Notes: generated by a model not told the origin, from the sequence alone. Shown: positions 11,101 to 23,620, counted from the first letter of the stretch. The stretch: DNA of 64,000 nt from Daphnia carinata (GCF_022539665.2 NC_081331.1:8463534-8527533), one strand, 5' to 3'. Numbers and translations are program-made.

Positions 11101-14100
11101 CTGTTCGCGCTTCGGTAACGCAATTATTTCTTCTCCATCAGCCGTGGTCATAACGACCACAGATGCTTCCGCAACCTGGGTCAAGAGATCACTCAGGTGA
11201 CAAAGGCCATAGTCTCTCGGATCAAATGGACGGCCTAGTGTTTTCTCGTAAAGTGCTGGGAAGATTGAAACACTCATCTGCTTACTGGCTTGTGCTTTCA
11301 AGTTTCGTAACAGATCTGACGTGAAACGTTTCATTTGTGCTTTATGACTAAGCGTAACATGGCGTCTAGAACCTTCGCCTAAAATCTAAGAATGAAATTT
11401 CTTTTAACAAAAAGTCTTCGTCGCTATAGACAGGGATGAAAAGCTCACCTGGACAACATGTGACAACGATTCCAGCAAATCAATAAGGCGAGTGTAGCCG
11501 TAATCAGCTACTCGGCATTGACGGCCAAAGTGATGATGGTAAGCGGGAATAAATTTTGAGAAAGGGATGCGGGATTGTGGAGCCATCTTCAATAAATCTA
11601 CAAGCTCTCGACAGAGAAGTGACATCTGAGGAAGCAACGATGGATTCAGTGATTGCAAGGGCTCTAAAATTGTAATTAATAAATAAAATCATATTTTTCA
11701 ATTGTAGTTGCATCGTTGATACCGTTATTGGACATTTGATCATTTTTTCCCGACCACTGCAGTCGCTTGTGACCTGCCACTGCGACGATGCCAACGCCTT
11801 TTACGCAAGAGATCAGATGTTCAAGTGGTACGCCTTTTTCTTCACTCACATTCAATTCACCAATTTCCATTTCGTAACATCGCGCCAAACTTTACGCCAA
11901 ATAAAAAAATTATTATTTATAAGAAAAGAAAAAAAGAGGAGGAAAAAGAAATCTAACAAGATAGATAAGTTCGAAAAAATATTGACACTGAAACAAATGG
12001 CTCGGACAAAAAGCTCTAAACGATAAAAAAGGAAAATTTCTACCTAGCTAATGGTATGGTTCCTCCATGTGACTGTAATAAACAGTGGGTATGAAGTGAA
12101 ATTTGATGAAGTGTAGACAAAACCAACGGAAGCTCCGGCGAAGGCTCTAATTCAGCCCAGCCATGGGACACATGATTTGGAATAGGATCATGGAGAGGGC
12201 AGCGCGGCATTTCGGACACCGACAATTCTGGCTACAAAAGTAGTTCAAGAAGCAAGTTGGGCGAATGCAAGCTAAAAGATGCATTTTGATCCAAAAACAC
12301 ATACCTCTGAACCTGAAGAATTACTTCTTGTTAACAGCGTTACATCTTTATTTGATTCATCTCCACTAGATTGCTGCGATTTCAGAGGATGCTGATTCTG
12401 TAGAAAAACTACACACCTTCCGTGAACGTCATCTGTAACGTGCAAAATATCCCGAAGACGATGAAGATCAGCCAAACTAACCTAAATTTAAATATGTATC
12501 TTTTACATATTAATCAAATTTAAAGAAAACAGACGACGTAAGGTATATTACCGACGTAGTGTAGCGTTGCTCATACAACTCGCGGAACTTGAACAGCGGA
12601 AGCCGGCGTTGAGGAATTTCTGCTAGAAGAGCGTTCACTTGAGCTCTTAAAAAATAAAGTAAAAACAGAGGGAAATAGGTATTAGGTGACACAAATGAAA
12701 AAGTGCACATGTCACGTCAAGTTCGAACCTGATTTGAAGAGGTGTTGGTACGCTCCTTCCTGGACCCGAACCATAGCTATTCTGATCATAAGCAATCATG
12801 ATTCGTTTGCTTCCCAGTTTGCGTCGATGAAGCTGAGAAACGCAATACTGTGCATCCTGAACTGAAGGTACGCGCACAATTGCTGCAAGATGACCGTCAC
12901 TCTGAAGATGAACAGTAACATTCATGACCTAATGAATCACGTTTTAATAGTTTAGAAACACCAATACAACCAATGTTTTGTTTAACTGAAAGGGCAAAAA
13001 CTCCTTAAAAAACGATCACCTTACCATTACGTGCTGCTTGAACACAGACGTTATGAGTGTTTTCATCTCCTTTGCACCAATGCTTTGATCTAGATTGGTA
13101 ACATGTAGATCTACAGCAACAGGGGATACGGTACTTAATGCACAAGTTGGAGACTGCAAGGCAGAGAATGATGACTGCGCGGGTGCTGCGAAACAAGTTT
13201 GAATGGGAGTTTCACCGCTTGGTGCAGGAAATGGAATATAAGCCGCTCTGTTTTCGGTTTTGCTATCGACATGATTATCTTGAATTTTGGCATTTAAAGC
13301 TGACTGATGTTGGGCTGGTTAATAAAATCAATCTTATTGGCGACAAACTACATTTGATTGGTAAAAAAAAAAACAGACAAAAACCTTTGTAGTTACCACG
13401 GATTCTTCGGTGACCCTGGGGGGTTTTCTCTACAAGGTATTCGGACGGTGTTCGGTAATAGTCCCACCTATTGGGCCCATCAGCATCTAAAACGGCACGC
13501 CGAAAAGTATCGTCTACGACGGCTTGCTCAGCCTTCATCAAGAATAGCAGGCAATTGGTTATTTTCAAGCACCATGTCTAGTCAAATGCGCAAGAATTCG
13601 AGAAATTACCGTTTTCGTGCAGCGTTCTTCATAGCCAAGTAGTACCTCCTTTTCTTCTCGATTGACAGAACGTGGGCGAAGGTTCAAAAGTCGAGGAGGA
13701 GCCACTTTGGCTGGATTAGGCGGCGGTGGAAAAGGGGTAAAATGGCGCTTGCACGTCCCTCCTATCATCTCCTTGGTATGGGGGCGAACGACGTTCAAGT
13801 CGTTTGGCGTGCGAGGCACAGCAGTAGACTGGTATGGTGAACGGCGATAATCGATGGATATTTTCTTTCCAAAGACGTCTTCACCTTGCATTCGTAATAC
13901 AGCTCTTCGTGTTCAGAGAACGTATCAAAAGAATAAGACTAAACTATGAACGACCTTGAATTACAAGAGCGAGTACTATCAGACACGAGTAAGGTAGGTA
14001 TTGCACATGGTGGAGAGAAATGTCGACTAGCTTTCGGCAAAGCCGTTGTCTGATTGTTGCACAATATCAATTAACGCAGTGTGTCAACGTCGTATTTTAG

Positions 14101-16382
14101 GGATAGGGAAGCATTAGCGCATAGTCTACACAATTAATTCGAACTAAAAAACAAAGAGTATGCCCCCGGCAAAATTCGGGACCAAAGTAGAAATAAGCGT
14201 CGTTTTTACCTTTGAGCGGTATTGAGACTATTAAAACGAATGACGCCACGGCCACGTTGAAGCTGAACCATTTTTCCGCCACAGTTTTCAGCGATCTGTT
14301 CAACCCGTTGGCGTACTTGGGACGGTGATACGAAAAGTGGCAAATTTATGACATCGAGATATTCGGGATCAGTATACTCCTTGTATCAAAGAACAGACGT
14401 TGAATGGAATGACGCTCAATTGGTCGATAAATATATTTTTTTAACGCATATTTACCGTTGTTGCGTCTTTTAAAAAAGGTACGTTTCCAATAATATCATC
14501 AAATAAATAATGCTCGTTGGCGCAAATTAACAGCGCTTTCGATGCCAAAAACTGATGCAGAAGGATGACTGAATATTGGAGTACAACGAATTATAGTTAG
14601 ACCATCTTTTATAATATTATATCTACTGTAACTTACCATAAACATTTTTACGATTTTTAAAATCAGAAAGATCAGTAGTGAAATTCACGTCCGAAGATAT
14701 AAGCAACATAGCACATGGAATTCCGATGTTGTCTGCAAATCGTCTCATGCTGTAATATTAATACACAAATCAGTAACAAATAAATTCCTAAATCTAAAGC
14801 TTGCACTACATGGTTATAGAAGTAATATTTTATTTGTTAATTGTTTCGGGACTTCGAAAAAATCTATTATATATAAAATTGTTCTTAACAGAAACTATAT
14901 ATTCATCAGGTTTACTTACAGCTGACGCAATTTGTCATCAGCAGCGTTCTTATTCGTGCAGCTTACATGTACCACAGTAACCTATACGGGAAAGAAAACA
15001 GCTCTATTGAGTTGCGGCCACCCAAATGGAAAGACGATACGATTAAACCCTTAGATAATTTTAACATTGTCCAAACAATAAACACATGTACGATGGTGGC
15101 ATTGGCAGGCCAAGCACTTCGTTATATCTCTATTTACTGTAGACAACTTTAAATAAAAATTAGCTAAATTTGCAAAGACAACTAAATGCAGTTTAGAACC
15201 CTATTCATCTCCATTTGCAAACGTTCGAAATTTTATCTGTTTTCGCACTTGGCCTTTTTAATTGTTCAATTAATTCAGTAACAAGTCTAAATACCTGTGC
15301 ATTATTTAAATCGATCACGACTTCCTTTCTCTCTTTAAGAACATCACAAACAACTACAAATTCAGCTTCTCGATAGTTCATTAAAAACCTTTGGCGAATA
15401 GCTTCCACAACAGCTATTGCCTGGTGACAGCTGGGTATCCTAACGTTTTCTATATCCCAGAAAATACCTACAATAGAAAATGCTGATATAACTTTTTGCA
15501 ACACAAATCAAACATTTTTATGATTACCAATGGGAGTAAATAATGGAATCTTCGGGTATGAACCACACAAAGTGCAAGATGAAACTGGTTTTCTTTCATT
15601 ATGCGAAGAAACAACTGACATTTTTTTATTGGTGTTTCCTTTAAAAACTTTTCTAATATACCATCAAATCTCCATAACAAAAAATAAGACAAAAATGAAA
15701 AATTTTAAACAATTTAAGTATCTACCGTTAACCTTTCAAGAGTTAAAATGAAATTTCACAGGAATTTTTTCCAAACAATTATTAAATTAAATTGGCCAGA
15801 TGTTTGATTAACTGTTGGCACGATGTTTTGTTATGGATGTAATTTGTAATGTGTCACATGAGTGGAATTTTTTTTATCAATTTTGTCTGTTCATTGTAAA
15901 AAAAAAAAAATCCACAATAAAAAAATGTAAGACTATAACAAAGGTAATGAACGCACTACATACATAGAAGAAGCTTGCATCTTATGTCTGGTTGCTGTTG
16001 TGCATAAAGTGTTATCATGTACAACATTACAGCCTTTTCAATTTTGGTAAATAACAAAAAGACATTGTACATAATATGGTAGTTGCTGATCAAAGAGAAT
16101 CACAATTTGACTTTAGTGAATTTTTCAACAGGTTGTAACAACAACGTATCATTATGTAAGCCTACTAACCAAGATAAGGTACCGTCATGCATTAAAGCAT
16201 ACAAACAACATCCCATGTGGAGAATATGGAAATTTTTTTTATCAACCTAGCGTTTTCTTTGGACTATGGTAAAACCATTTCTGCCGTCCACAAGGTATGA
16301 TCGTCTGCTCGCATACTTGGTTGGGAACCTGGGACGTCGATCGATATCCCGTGGAAGTTCTAGTGGAAATGACCGAAGTCAT
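8137..16382 (-). CDS. MARF1: MARF1, meiosis regulator and mRNA stability factor 1
   Basis: An RNA-binding endonuclease-type protein that controls mRNA and transposon transcript levels. I can join 25 exons, all in phase, into about 1419 residues: 16247-16382, 15295-15467, 14920-14981, 14637-14749, 14456-14568, 14210-14379, 13610-13904, 13397-13532, 13025-13314, 12729-12928, 12552-12645, 12305-12481, 12044-12231, 11723-11889, 11449-11663, 11059-11385, 10843-10959, 10593-10631, 10284-10520, 9822-10025, 9286-9490, 8930-9111, 8599-8766, 8374-8460, 8137-8301. Domain order is NYN nuclease ([31 protein letters not shown] supply acidic residues), RRM1 ([12 protein letters not shown]), RRM2 ([11 protein letters not shown]), then a chain of LOTUS/OST-HTH domains with [15 protein letters not shown] twice, and a Pro/Ser-rich tail. 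The first exon is inferred from its ATG and matching phase; its donor (GTTGAT) is weak and intron 1 is 779 bp. The last three exons are supported by phase and composition only. Confidence 0.92.
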
Positions 16383-17033
16383 GGGCTGTGAAATTCCCTC
16401 GGGGAAGGATATACCGTAGGACGAGACAGATGAATTTATTATCTAAGGGCGAAAATATTATTTTGCGTTTCTCGATAATTGATTTGCTAAGGTGTGTTAT
16501 TTAATCAGAGGAATACTGTAGCGCAATACTTTCACGTTGTTCGTTGAATTTTCATTATCGGTTATAGCTAAAAACGGCCATTTAACTAATGGGTAGTGGT
16601 TAATGATATCACGAGTGGCTGACACGGGACTTCTTCCCATCGAGCTGGATTTTCTGAAAACAAAAGGATTGCATGAAATATATTTCATTTATTTTTCTGC
16701 ACATACAGCTATTACAACATTATTCCAGCATAAACAAATAATAAAAAAAAACTTAAGTCATTTGTATATACATGCATGATTGCTTAGCGATACACTGAGA
16801 AAACCGGGTCAACGGATGAAATATTCCACTAAATAACCTATGGGGATCCTCCATTTGTGGTGGGCTTAACCGCGGAAAAAATTTGTTTCATAAATGTGCT
16901 CATTTCAACAGTGATTTACGCCCTGCTGTTCCACCTTCCACGCCCCAAGCACGCGAAATACATGGTCACCCCGCTCCTGGTGATATTCTATAGATGTTGT
17001 TTGGTTTGTGTTGTGGTTTATTCTCTGAAGAAA
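16383..17033. promoter_or_regulatory. Shared upstream region of MARF1 and RGP1
   Basis: The MARF1 start codon (minus) and RGP1 start codon (plus) point away from each other across about 650 bp, so this segment probably holds both promoters and 5' UTRs. An acceptor-like TTTTCAG on the minus strand near 16655, followed by a short open stretch (16497-16650), may be an untranslated or alternative MARF1 exon. No specific promoter element is certain. Confidence 0.5.
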
Positions 17034-18618
17034 ATGATCGAAGTCAGTGCTCATCTGATTGGAGGCCCAGTTTATTTTGCAGGAGATAGAATTTCTTGCC
17101 GGGTTACGTTTAGCAATGTACGTCAAACGGCAGGCTCTGCTCAGAGTTCTATTGCTACCAAGTAAGACGTACAGTATTGACAACAGAACATAAATGTTTT
17201 TCATCTTCATTACCTTCTCCTCTCTTAAGAAAATCGGAGGATGTACTAGGTTGGGCAAGTGCGCAAGTGGTATGTGTTTGTACCATTAATCCGCAAAAGG
17301 TTTTGGTTGTGGATTCTATTTCCAACTGTAACACTTCTATGACAGTCAATAGCACATCACTGTCTCCTAAAGCTGGAGAGAGAGGCTTAGTTATCTTTTC
17401 TACCAAACCTAAAATCCTGGTTTGTGATTTAACACTACCTGATGACAGCAATACAGACTGTATAACAAATTATATTTTGTATGATTCACCAAAAATATTT
17501 AACTAAATTTTTGTGTGTGAAACAGATCTATACCAAGAAACATTACCTAGCAATCTACCTCCATCATTTCGTGGCCAAGCCATAAAGTACTCATATAAAC
17601 TCAAAATTGGTTTGCAGAGAGTAGGGGCACCAGTAAAACTACTTAATGTGCCCTTTAGACTGATGACATGGCAGTGTATAATCACAACTAGTTTAACTAA
17701 TCTTACACTTGCTATTTAAATTGTTTATTTTTTCAGTGTGTGGGTTACCCAACTGCCAGGATGAACAAGGAATTGTTGTATCAAATCCATTTTTGAAGAC
17801 CAGTCAATGTGTGAACCCAGAATTTGATGACCCATTGGAAACCATTCAGGCAAGTAAAACAAAGCTTAAGATTTTACAAACAATCACACAACTCAACATG
17901 ACCTATATTAAACCTTAAATTTCAATGCCAGTTGTTGACCTCCAGAAGAAGTCCTAGTGTTTATAAAGTCACAAATGGGAATGGGAAAGTTGTAAATTTG
18001 TGCTTGTTCAAATCTGGATATAGACTAGGAGAAGACATTGTAGGAACATTAGACTTTTCTGCTTCTAATGTTTCATGTATTCAGGTAACATTATTAACTT
18101 ATTACCTTGCTGTCAATAACTTTGGTGTAACAGTTTTCTTTGTTAATTATGTTGGCTAGTATTCAGTCAGCCTACAAAGCCAAGAAGTGGTTCCTGAAGA
18201 AAAGCGCCGAAGAATTGGACCTCATTCCAAATTTGCTGACGAAATTGTGACGTCCTACTCTAAGCATCATGAATTTTGGTATCATAAAACTTAATACTAT
18301 TTGCCTTCGTCTGACTTGAAACTAATTGTTTTTTAATTCAGCATAGGATTTCTTCAAACCCATCTATCGCTTCCTGTACCGTTACACGTTACACCGTCTT
18401 TTGACACGGATATGGTGGCTTTAAAGTGGAGACTGCACTTTGAATTCGTAACCGCCGTGACACCTTTACGTTGGAGCGGAGAGAACAATTGGGAGCCTCC
18501 TACATCGATGGACATAGAAACAATGGTATGGGATTTACCCATTACGATATACCCAACGACGCCTGCACACGTTTCAAAGGCGTTGTATGGTACGTGTGAT
18601 GCAACGGTTATATTATAG
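17034..18618 (+). CDS. RGP1: RGP1 homologue, partner of RIC1 in the Rab6 exchange factor
   Basis: RGP1 pairs with RIC1 at the Golgi to activate Rab6 for retrograde transport. Seven exons join in phase to about 389 residues: 17034-17161, 17230-17459, 17526-17675, 17737-17849, 17932-18084, 18160-18278, 18342-18618. Family signatures seen are [18 protein letters not shown] at the start, [49 protein letters not shown] and [13 protein letters not shown] near the end, then [10 protein letters not shown]. Length is close to the human protein. The start is the ATG that gives the conserved N-terminus. Intron 4 uses a GC donor (CAG then GCAAGT). It is divergent from MARF1 and converges on INO80C with 144 bp between stop codons. 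Confidence 0.93.
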
Positions 18619-18762
18619 AACGTGTGATCAATAGCTGTCTATTCACCAAAAACATACATATGCATTACATTTTTCCAACTTTTCCTCACTGAAATGGAAG
18701 AAAAAATTGGTTCAAAAAAGAATTCACATTTGTACAGTACATGAAAAAAATATTCTCAACTT

Positions 18763-19612
18763 TCATCCTACAGGATTTAGGGCTTTTCTCAGTGTCAGAT
18801 AACCAGAAACAATATCACTTGGGAGAGTTTGAATTGTTTGATACTCTTCAGCTTCAGCATATCTTAAATGAGTATGAGGATCTGTGTAGTTTCCCTGCCG
18901 TGTTACACACACAATTATGTTTATCAAAAATATTTTCATACTTGTATTAATATATAATACCAATAATCCAGACAAATCTGAATATTTCTTTGCCGGTTTA
19001 AAAGATGGTGGTGCATCAATACTACTGTCTATATGTTTTTTAATAGTAATTTTTCAAACAGAATCAATCAATAATTTCAAAACAAAAAATTTTAATACTC
19101 ACAAAATACTGCATCTGACGTACACTCCATTGACCTTTCTTGGGATAGTATTTGCTTTAGCCCTTTCCAGATTTTCCTTTTAGTAGTTTTCTTTGCCTTG
19201 GCAAACATGAAAAAATTTTTATCAAATAAACATAAAATGTGAAGCATTATTTATCACAACATATTTCTACGAAGGTAACATTAAAGAATAAATAAATTTG
19301 GTGTTATTTATTGTTTTCCTTACCTCGTAAGAGGTGTTTTTAAATGGTACATTTTTCATTTCATCAAGACAAGCTTCATCCAGTGTACCATCAACACAGG
19401 TTAACAAAGGACTAGCAGCTTCTGTTTTTTTCGAAAGAAAAGTTTCTGTGCGAACTGTTGTGGTACTGCTAACTTCGTTTTTCTTGCTGATTATCTATAT
19501 TTTAAAAAATAATAAATGGTAAGAAAACCTTAGCAGTAGTAGCCTACTACGCGGAAGGGTAAAAGTTGCAAATCAAATAACAACATACACTTGTTTTCTT
19601 TTTCTTTGCCAT
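18763..19612 (-). CDS. INO80C: INO80 complex subunit C (INO80C/Ies6)
   Basis: A small subunit of the INO80 chromatin remodeller. Five exons join in phase to about 162 residues: 19589-19612, 19324-19494, 19103-19196, 18961-19028, 18763-18894. The C-terminal YL1-type domain is clear: WKGLKQILSQERS, then SIDAPPSFKPAKKYSDLSG, GNYTDPHTHLRYAEAEEYQ and LPSDIVSGYLTLRKA. The N-terminus is basic (MAKKKKTS) and encoded by a 24-nt exon whose ATG starts the model. The middle exon is Ser/Thr-rich, as in other family members. The final residues overlap no other gene. The 3' end lies 144 bp from the RGP1 stop. Confidence 0.92.
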
Positions 19613-19640
19613 CACAGAAGACGTTTAGCAATTAGCATGC

Positions 19641-19649
19641 AGTAAACTT
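19641..19649. repeat. Left 9-bp target-site duplication
   Basis: AGTAAACTT occurs here and again at 24111-24119, immediately outside matching inverted ends. This marks insertion of the 19650-24110 segment. Confidence 0.85.
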
Positions 19650-19657
19650 GGTAGAAT

Positions 19658-19805
19658 CTATTGCACCGAAATATTTCGTTGCAATAACGGCCTTTTCCCC
19701 TATTGAACCGAAATCTTTCGTTGCAATAAGAACTTTTTTCACTATTGCGCCGAAATCTTTCGTTGCACTAAGTGGCCTTACTGCAACGAAAGATTTCCTT
19801 TTCAA
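19658..19805. repeat. Subterminal repeats in the Mutator-like element
   Basis: Three tandem copies of a unit around CCGAAATCTTTCGTTGCA (at about 19666, 19708 and 19750, spacing about 42 bp) are followed by an inverted copy near 19782-19800. The core also forms part of the terminal inverted repeat, and at the right end CACCGAAATATTTCGGTG is a perfect palindrome. Such sites are candidates for transposase binding. Confidence 0.7.
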
Positions 19806-20291
19806 AATCGCAGTGGTGCCATTATCTTATTTTTTTCTTTAAGCAGACAAAAAAAAAACAACCAAAAAGCCGTTCGTGAAAGCGTTATGGTTTCTCCCTA
19901 TGAACAAAGCATATGAAATTCACGTTCAACCCGATTTTGCAATTGTAAAAAAAAATGAATACAAATAACATTTTAAGATATTTTTTTCACTTGAAATATG
20001 TGTGTAAAATGTTGGGAATGTGTAAAATATGTGTTGGAAATCGTAATGCAACAAAAATTTATTGAAAAAATAGCATTTTAGGAAAAAGGATGGTTTACTA
20101 TTGAGCCATAAGCATTTGCAATTTCACATTAGATACACAAATTCGAGAGAGAGATAAGAGCAAACCTGACAAAAACCCGGACGACCCCCATACCCCCATA
20201 CTACAGGTACCTCAGCATCCCGAAATTGCAGTACAGGACATCGAGGACACCGACATATCGATAGCGCTTTTGGAACTCATCATGGAGTAAA

Positions 20292-22999
20292 ATGCGGGTT
20301 CGGAAGAAATACACAAGCAAACTAGTAACGTTGGGCCCGTCCAGGGCTGGGGTATAGGTGGTGCTAGCGTAATTAGCGCTATTTTTAAGAAAATCGATCC
20401 ACATTTATTGTTTTTCCCTTCTACTACTAATTCTTATTACAAATTAGGAGTTCCCCTTTCTTGCCCGCCGACCCACTCCCTGTTTCTGCCCGTCCATCAC
20501 CTGACTTTTCTGCCGGCCAAGAACCCAGCTAAAGTTATCCGTCGACCCCCTCTCTTCCCGTCAAACCACTCTTTGCCCGTCAAACCACTCTTTGCCCGTT
20601 TGCCCCCTCTCGGCCCGTCAACCCACACTCTGCCCGTCAACTCACATTGTGCCCGCAAAAATGCCTGCTAGGGGACATCTTCCTTTTTTTTGCATTTGCC
20701 CACCTTTTCCTCACAGTCTCGGCCCGTCAAAACCCCTGCTATACTTGTCCGACCACTCAGTTTTTGCCTCTACCCGCTAAGAAGCCCGCTGTTATTGCCC
20801 GTCGACCCTCTCACTGCCCGTAGGCCCCCTAACTGCCCGTCGACCCACTCGCTGCCGGTCGACCCACTCACTGCCGGTCGACCCACTCGTTGCCCGTTGA
20901 CCCACTCGCTGCCCGTCGACTCCCTCTTTGCCCGTCGACCCTCTCACTGCCCGTCGACCCACCTGCTGCCCGTTGGCCCATTCGCTGCCCGTCGACCCAC
21001 TCATCTGCCCGTCGGCCCACGCACTTCTCATCGAACCACTCGCTGCCCCTCAGCCCACTCGCTGCCCGTCGATCCCCTCTCTGCCCGTCACCCCACTTGC
21101 TGCCCGCCAAAACGACTGCTATAGTGGCCTATTGACTTTTTCTTCCCTCGCAGTCCCAGCCCAGGAAACGCCCGCTGTAGTTGCCGTCCAACCACTTTTT
21201 CCCTCTGCCCGTCTTTTGTCGAATAGTCTATGCCCGTCAACCCCCATTGCCCACCAAAAAAAACTGCTGTAGTTGCCCGTCGACTTACCTACTGTAGCGC
21301 CCACTCGTTTTAAGCCAAGCCCGTAGACTAAAAAATTGCATTTATCCGACCTATTGTACAGTCTCTGCCCATCAACCCACTTTACGCGCCAAGAACTCGC
21401 CGTTGTTGCCCAACGACCCTCCTCTCTGCCCGCCAAAACGCCTGCCGTAGTGGGCTAGTGGCCAATAAAAATGATAAATAAAACTAATAAAATAAAATTA
21501 AATTAATTAAAAATTAATTAGAATAATCATAATAAAATGCCTTGCCCGTCAGCTTACGTGCCGTTGCCCACCGGCTTTAAGCTAACCCCGTAAACTGGAA
21601 AATTGTCTAATTCCGCAATTCCACCCGCAGTTTAGTCTTCCAAATGCCCATCCCACCAATTCACTATAGCAGACGGTGGTTTTGACGCTAGCCAATCACA
21701 ACAAATGCACAGCGTGACAGGCTCCTCCCCCAATTTCCTTGTTTTTTTATATAGTATAGATTGAGGATTTTGAAAAAAAATCCTCATTCTCAGATTGAAC
21801 CGCAACCAACTCCAAAATTACGGAAACATATCAAACGATGGTTTACTCACGCAATGGGGCGCTTGGCAAAATTCATGAAAAAATATTTTAAAGACAAACC
21901 AAAACCATATTGTTTGCCACCCCCGCAGCCAATAAGGCGGAGAAAGATCTACTTGTGGTGTGAAACCTATAGTAAGGAAATAGCATCGTCTTTAGATAAA
22001 ACAGAACTTACAAGGCAAGAAACGGTATATGAACTGCTACAAGGGGAGATTAATCAAGTCGAAGATCTTTCGATGCTCCAAAACATATATCGCGACTCAC
22101 TATTGAGCTTGGGTTTTCTTTCCGAAAGCGAGGCTGAACTGATGTTTGGAGGAATTGGGTCCCTCTTGCCAATCCACTGCCAACTGCGAGATAAACTATT
22201 TCAAACAATTGGACCAGACGGCCGATTTGAGAACATAGGAGAGGTGATTAAAGATTTTATACCGAAGTTAGAAATTTACGCCGCCTATTGTTCGAAATTA
22301 ATCGAAGTTGAAAAACTATTGAACGAGAAAAAGTTAACCGATCCTCATTTCGAGAAATTCAAGACAGAGTGCGTAAATTCTAATTTTTCACGCCGTCTCG
22401 ATTTCTGGAGCTTTTTGCATTCCCCACGATCACGCGTGCTTAAGTTACCTCTACTGCTAAAGGAGATACTGAAATCAACGCACGGCGACCACGATATGCT
22501 AGAAAAAAGTCTTAAAGAACTTCGTGACATTCTAGCAAGTGTTGAAAAAGCAACCGCACTTGCGGCCTGTAAAAAGGCGATTGCACAAATAGTTAGCTGT
22601 AGTAGGGCTGATCCAATACTTCAAAAAGCTACCACGTTGATATGTGACGGTTGGTTTAAAGCTGCCGATGACGGTTTGAAGCTGCATGCCTTTTTGTTTG
22701 ATAGTGGGCTAGTCCTGACCCACCAGCTCCCGAACGAGCGACTCGGAGTATACAGGACGCCGTTTGAAGCTGGCTATTTTAAACTTGTCGACTTAGACGA
22801 AAACGAAGTGAGTCCATCTAATTTAGAAATCTTCTGCAGAAGAGGTAGGACGCAAAACATTTTCCAGGTGAATTCATCGTTTTCGCATATCCAGTTAAAG
22901 ACGGACGACGCGACTAAAAAGGAAATTTGGATGTCGCGTCTCGGCGAAGTTATGGCCGGTCCTTTTAACATACTGTATATCTCTGGGAGGCGTATATAA
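20292..22999 (+). CDS. RhoGEF (DH-PH, NET1/ARHGEF3-like), intronless, interrupted by a Helitron
   Basis: A guanine exchange factor for Rho GTPases by homology. The long open part is 21761-22999 (412 codons, no stop). It has a basic N-terminal stretch, a DH domain (RQETVYELLQGE, then FSRRLDFWSFLHSPRSRVLK and LPLLLKEILKSTHGD, the conserved DH helix) and a PH domain (LKLHAFLFDSGLVLTHQ, ending near KKEIWMSRLGE). This order and spacing match NET1/ARHGEF3. The ATG and first ten codons lie at 20292-20321, on the other side of Helitron 20322-21760; removing the Helitron joins the frames exactly, giving 422 codons. No introns are visible, so it may be a retrocopy. Today an mRNA would include the Helitron, so expression from this ATG is doubtful; the internal ATG near 21854 could still give the DH-PH part. 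Confidence 0.82.
20322..21760 (-). mobile_element. Non-autonomous Helitron, copy 1
   Basis: Read on the minus strand it starts TCTATACTATATAAAAAAAC at 21760 and ends at 20322 with a GC hairpin (GCCCTGGACGGGC), then about 10 bases, then CTAG. It sits between A and T, the Helitron target, with no duplication. Copy 2 at 43051-44483 has the same ends in the other orientation and almost the same length (1439 versus 1433 bp). It encodes no Rep/helicase. The interior is mostly a GC-rich minisatellite. Confidence 0.88.
20460..21470. repeat. Degenerate minisatellite inside Helitron copy 1
   Basis: About 19-20 bp units based on TGCCCGTCGACCCACTCGC are repeated many times with variation. The Pro/Ser/Leu-rich open frames in this stretch (for example 20690-21124) are translations of the repeat and not genes. 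Confidence 0.85.
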
Positions 23000-23416
23000 A
23001 GGATTTGACTCCTACGGGAGGAGTGCGAGTTTTGAATACATTTTCGTTGACGTAATGTCGAAGAGGTTCAAAAACACGTCCCCGTTTGAAAGGGTAGGTC
23101 CTTTATGGTTCTTTTTTTGTTTACCGCAGGACAAAAATGGAAGTGCAGACAGTCGGTTCAAACACATTAAATTGACACCCTAAAGCGCAACGCTCTTTCA
23201 ACTAGGGTATGTACTGTTCAGAAATGAACGATTAGCGGTGTCAAAACCAACTTGCTCAGAAAAGGAGAACGAGCGACACACGGTAACGAAAGGCGGCATA
23301 TATAAAGGATTTGATTCCTACGAGAAGGGTGCGAATTTTGCGTACATTTTCGTCGACGTAATGTCGAAGAGGTTCGAAAACTCATCCCCGTGTGAAAGGG
23401 TTAGGTCCATCATGGT
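22993..23416 (+). repeat. Direct duplication downstream of the RhoGEF
   Basis: About 115 bp at 22993-23107 and 23299-23416 are highly similar. Both copies can be read as YKGFDSY, then YIFVDVMSKRF, in the corresponding frame. The second copy lies within an open frame at 23238-23540. It is uncertain whether this was ever coding. Confidence 0.65.
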
Positions 23417-23620
23417 CCTTTTTCGTTTACTTTGTCGTTACTCGACTTGTTTTCTCGCTGTCTTTGGTTTTGGCATTTTTTCTGATCTTTTTCTGAACAA
23501 TCAACCCATCCCGTCTACAGAATTCCAATTTGCGGCCTAAAATCAACTATTTTGGTCAAATTTTCATTGTTTTGGCTAACAAAATTCACTGTTTAGTTTT
23601 AAATTCACATGACCATGATG

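Noticed and set aside
16857-17033. Upstream extension of the RGP1 frame
   Set aside because: The extra residues are hydrophobic and unlike the family; MIEVSAHL at 17034 matches the conserved start.
20690-21135. Overlapping Pro/Leu/Ser-rich open frames on both strands
   Set aside because: They are translations of the Helitron minisatellite and exist in several frames at once.
20460-21470. Possible CRISPR-like array
   Set aside because: The units are contiguous and degenerate without unique spacers, and the genome is eukaryotic.
21761-21763. TTG as the RhoGEF start codon
   Set aside because: The frame continues seamlessly to an ATG at 20292 once the Helitron is removed; TTG is only the first base triplet after the insertion.
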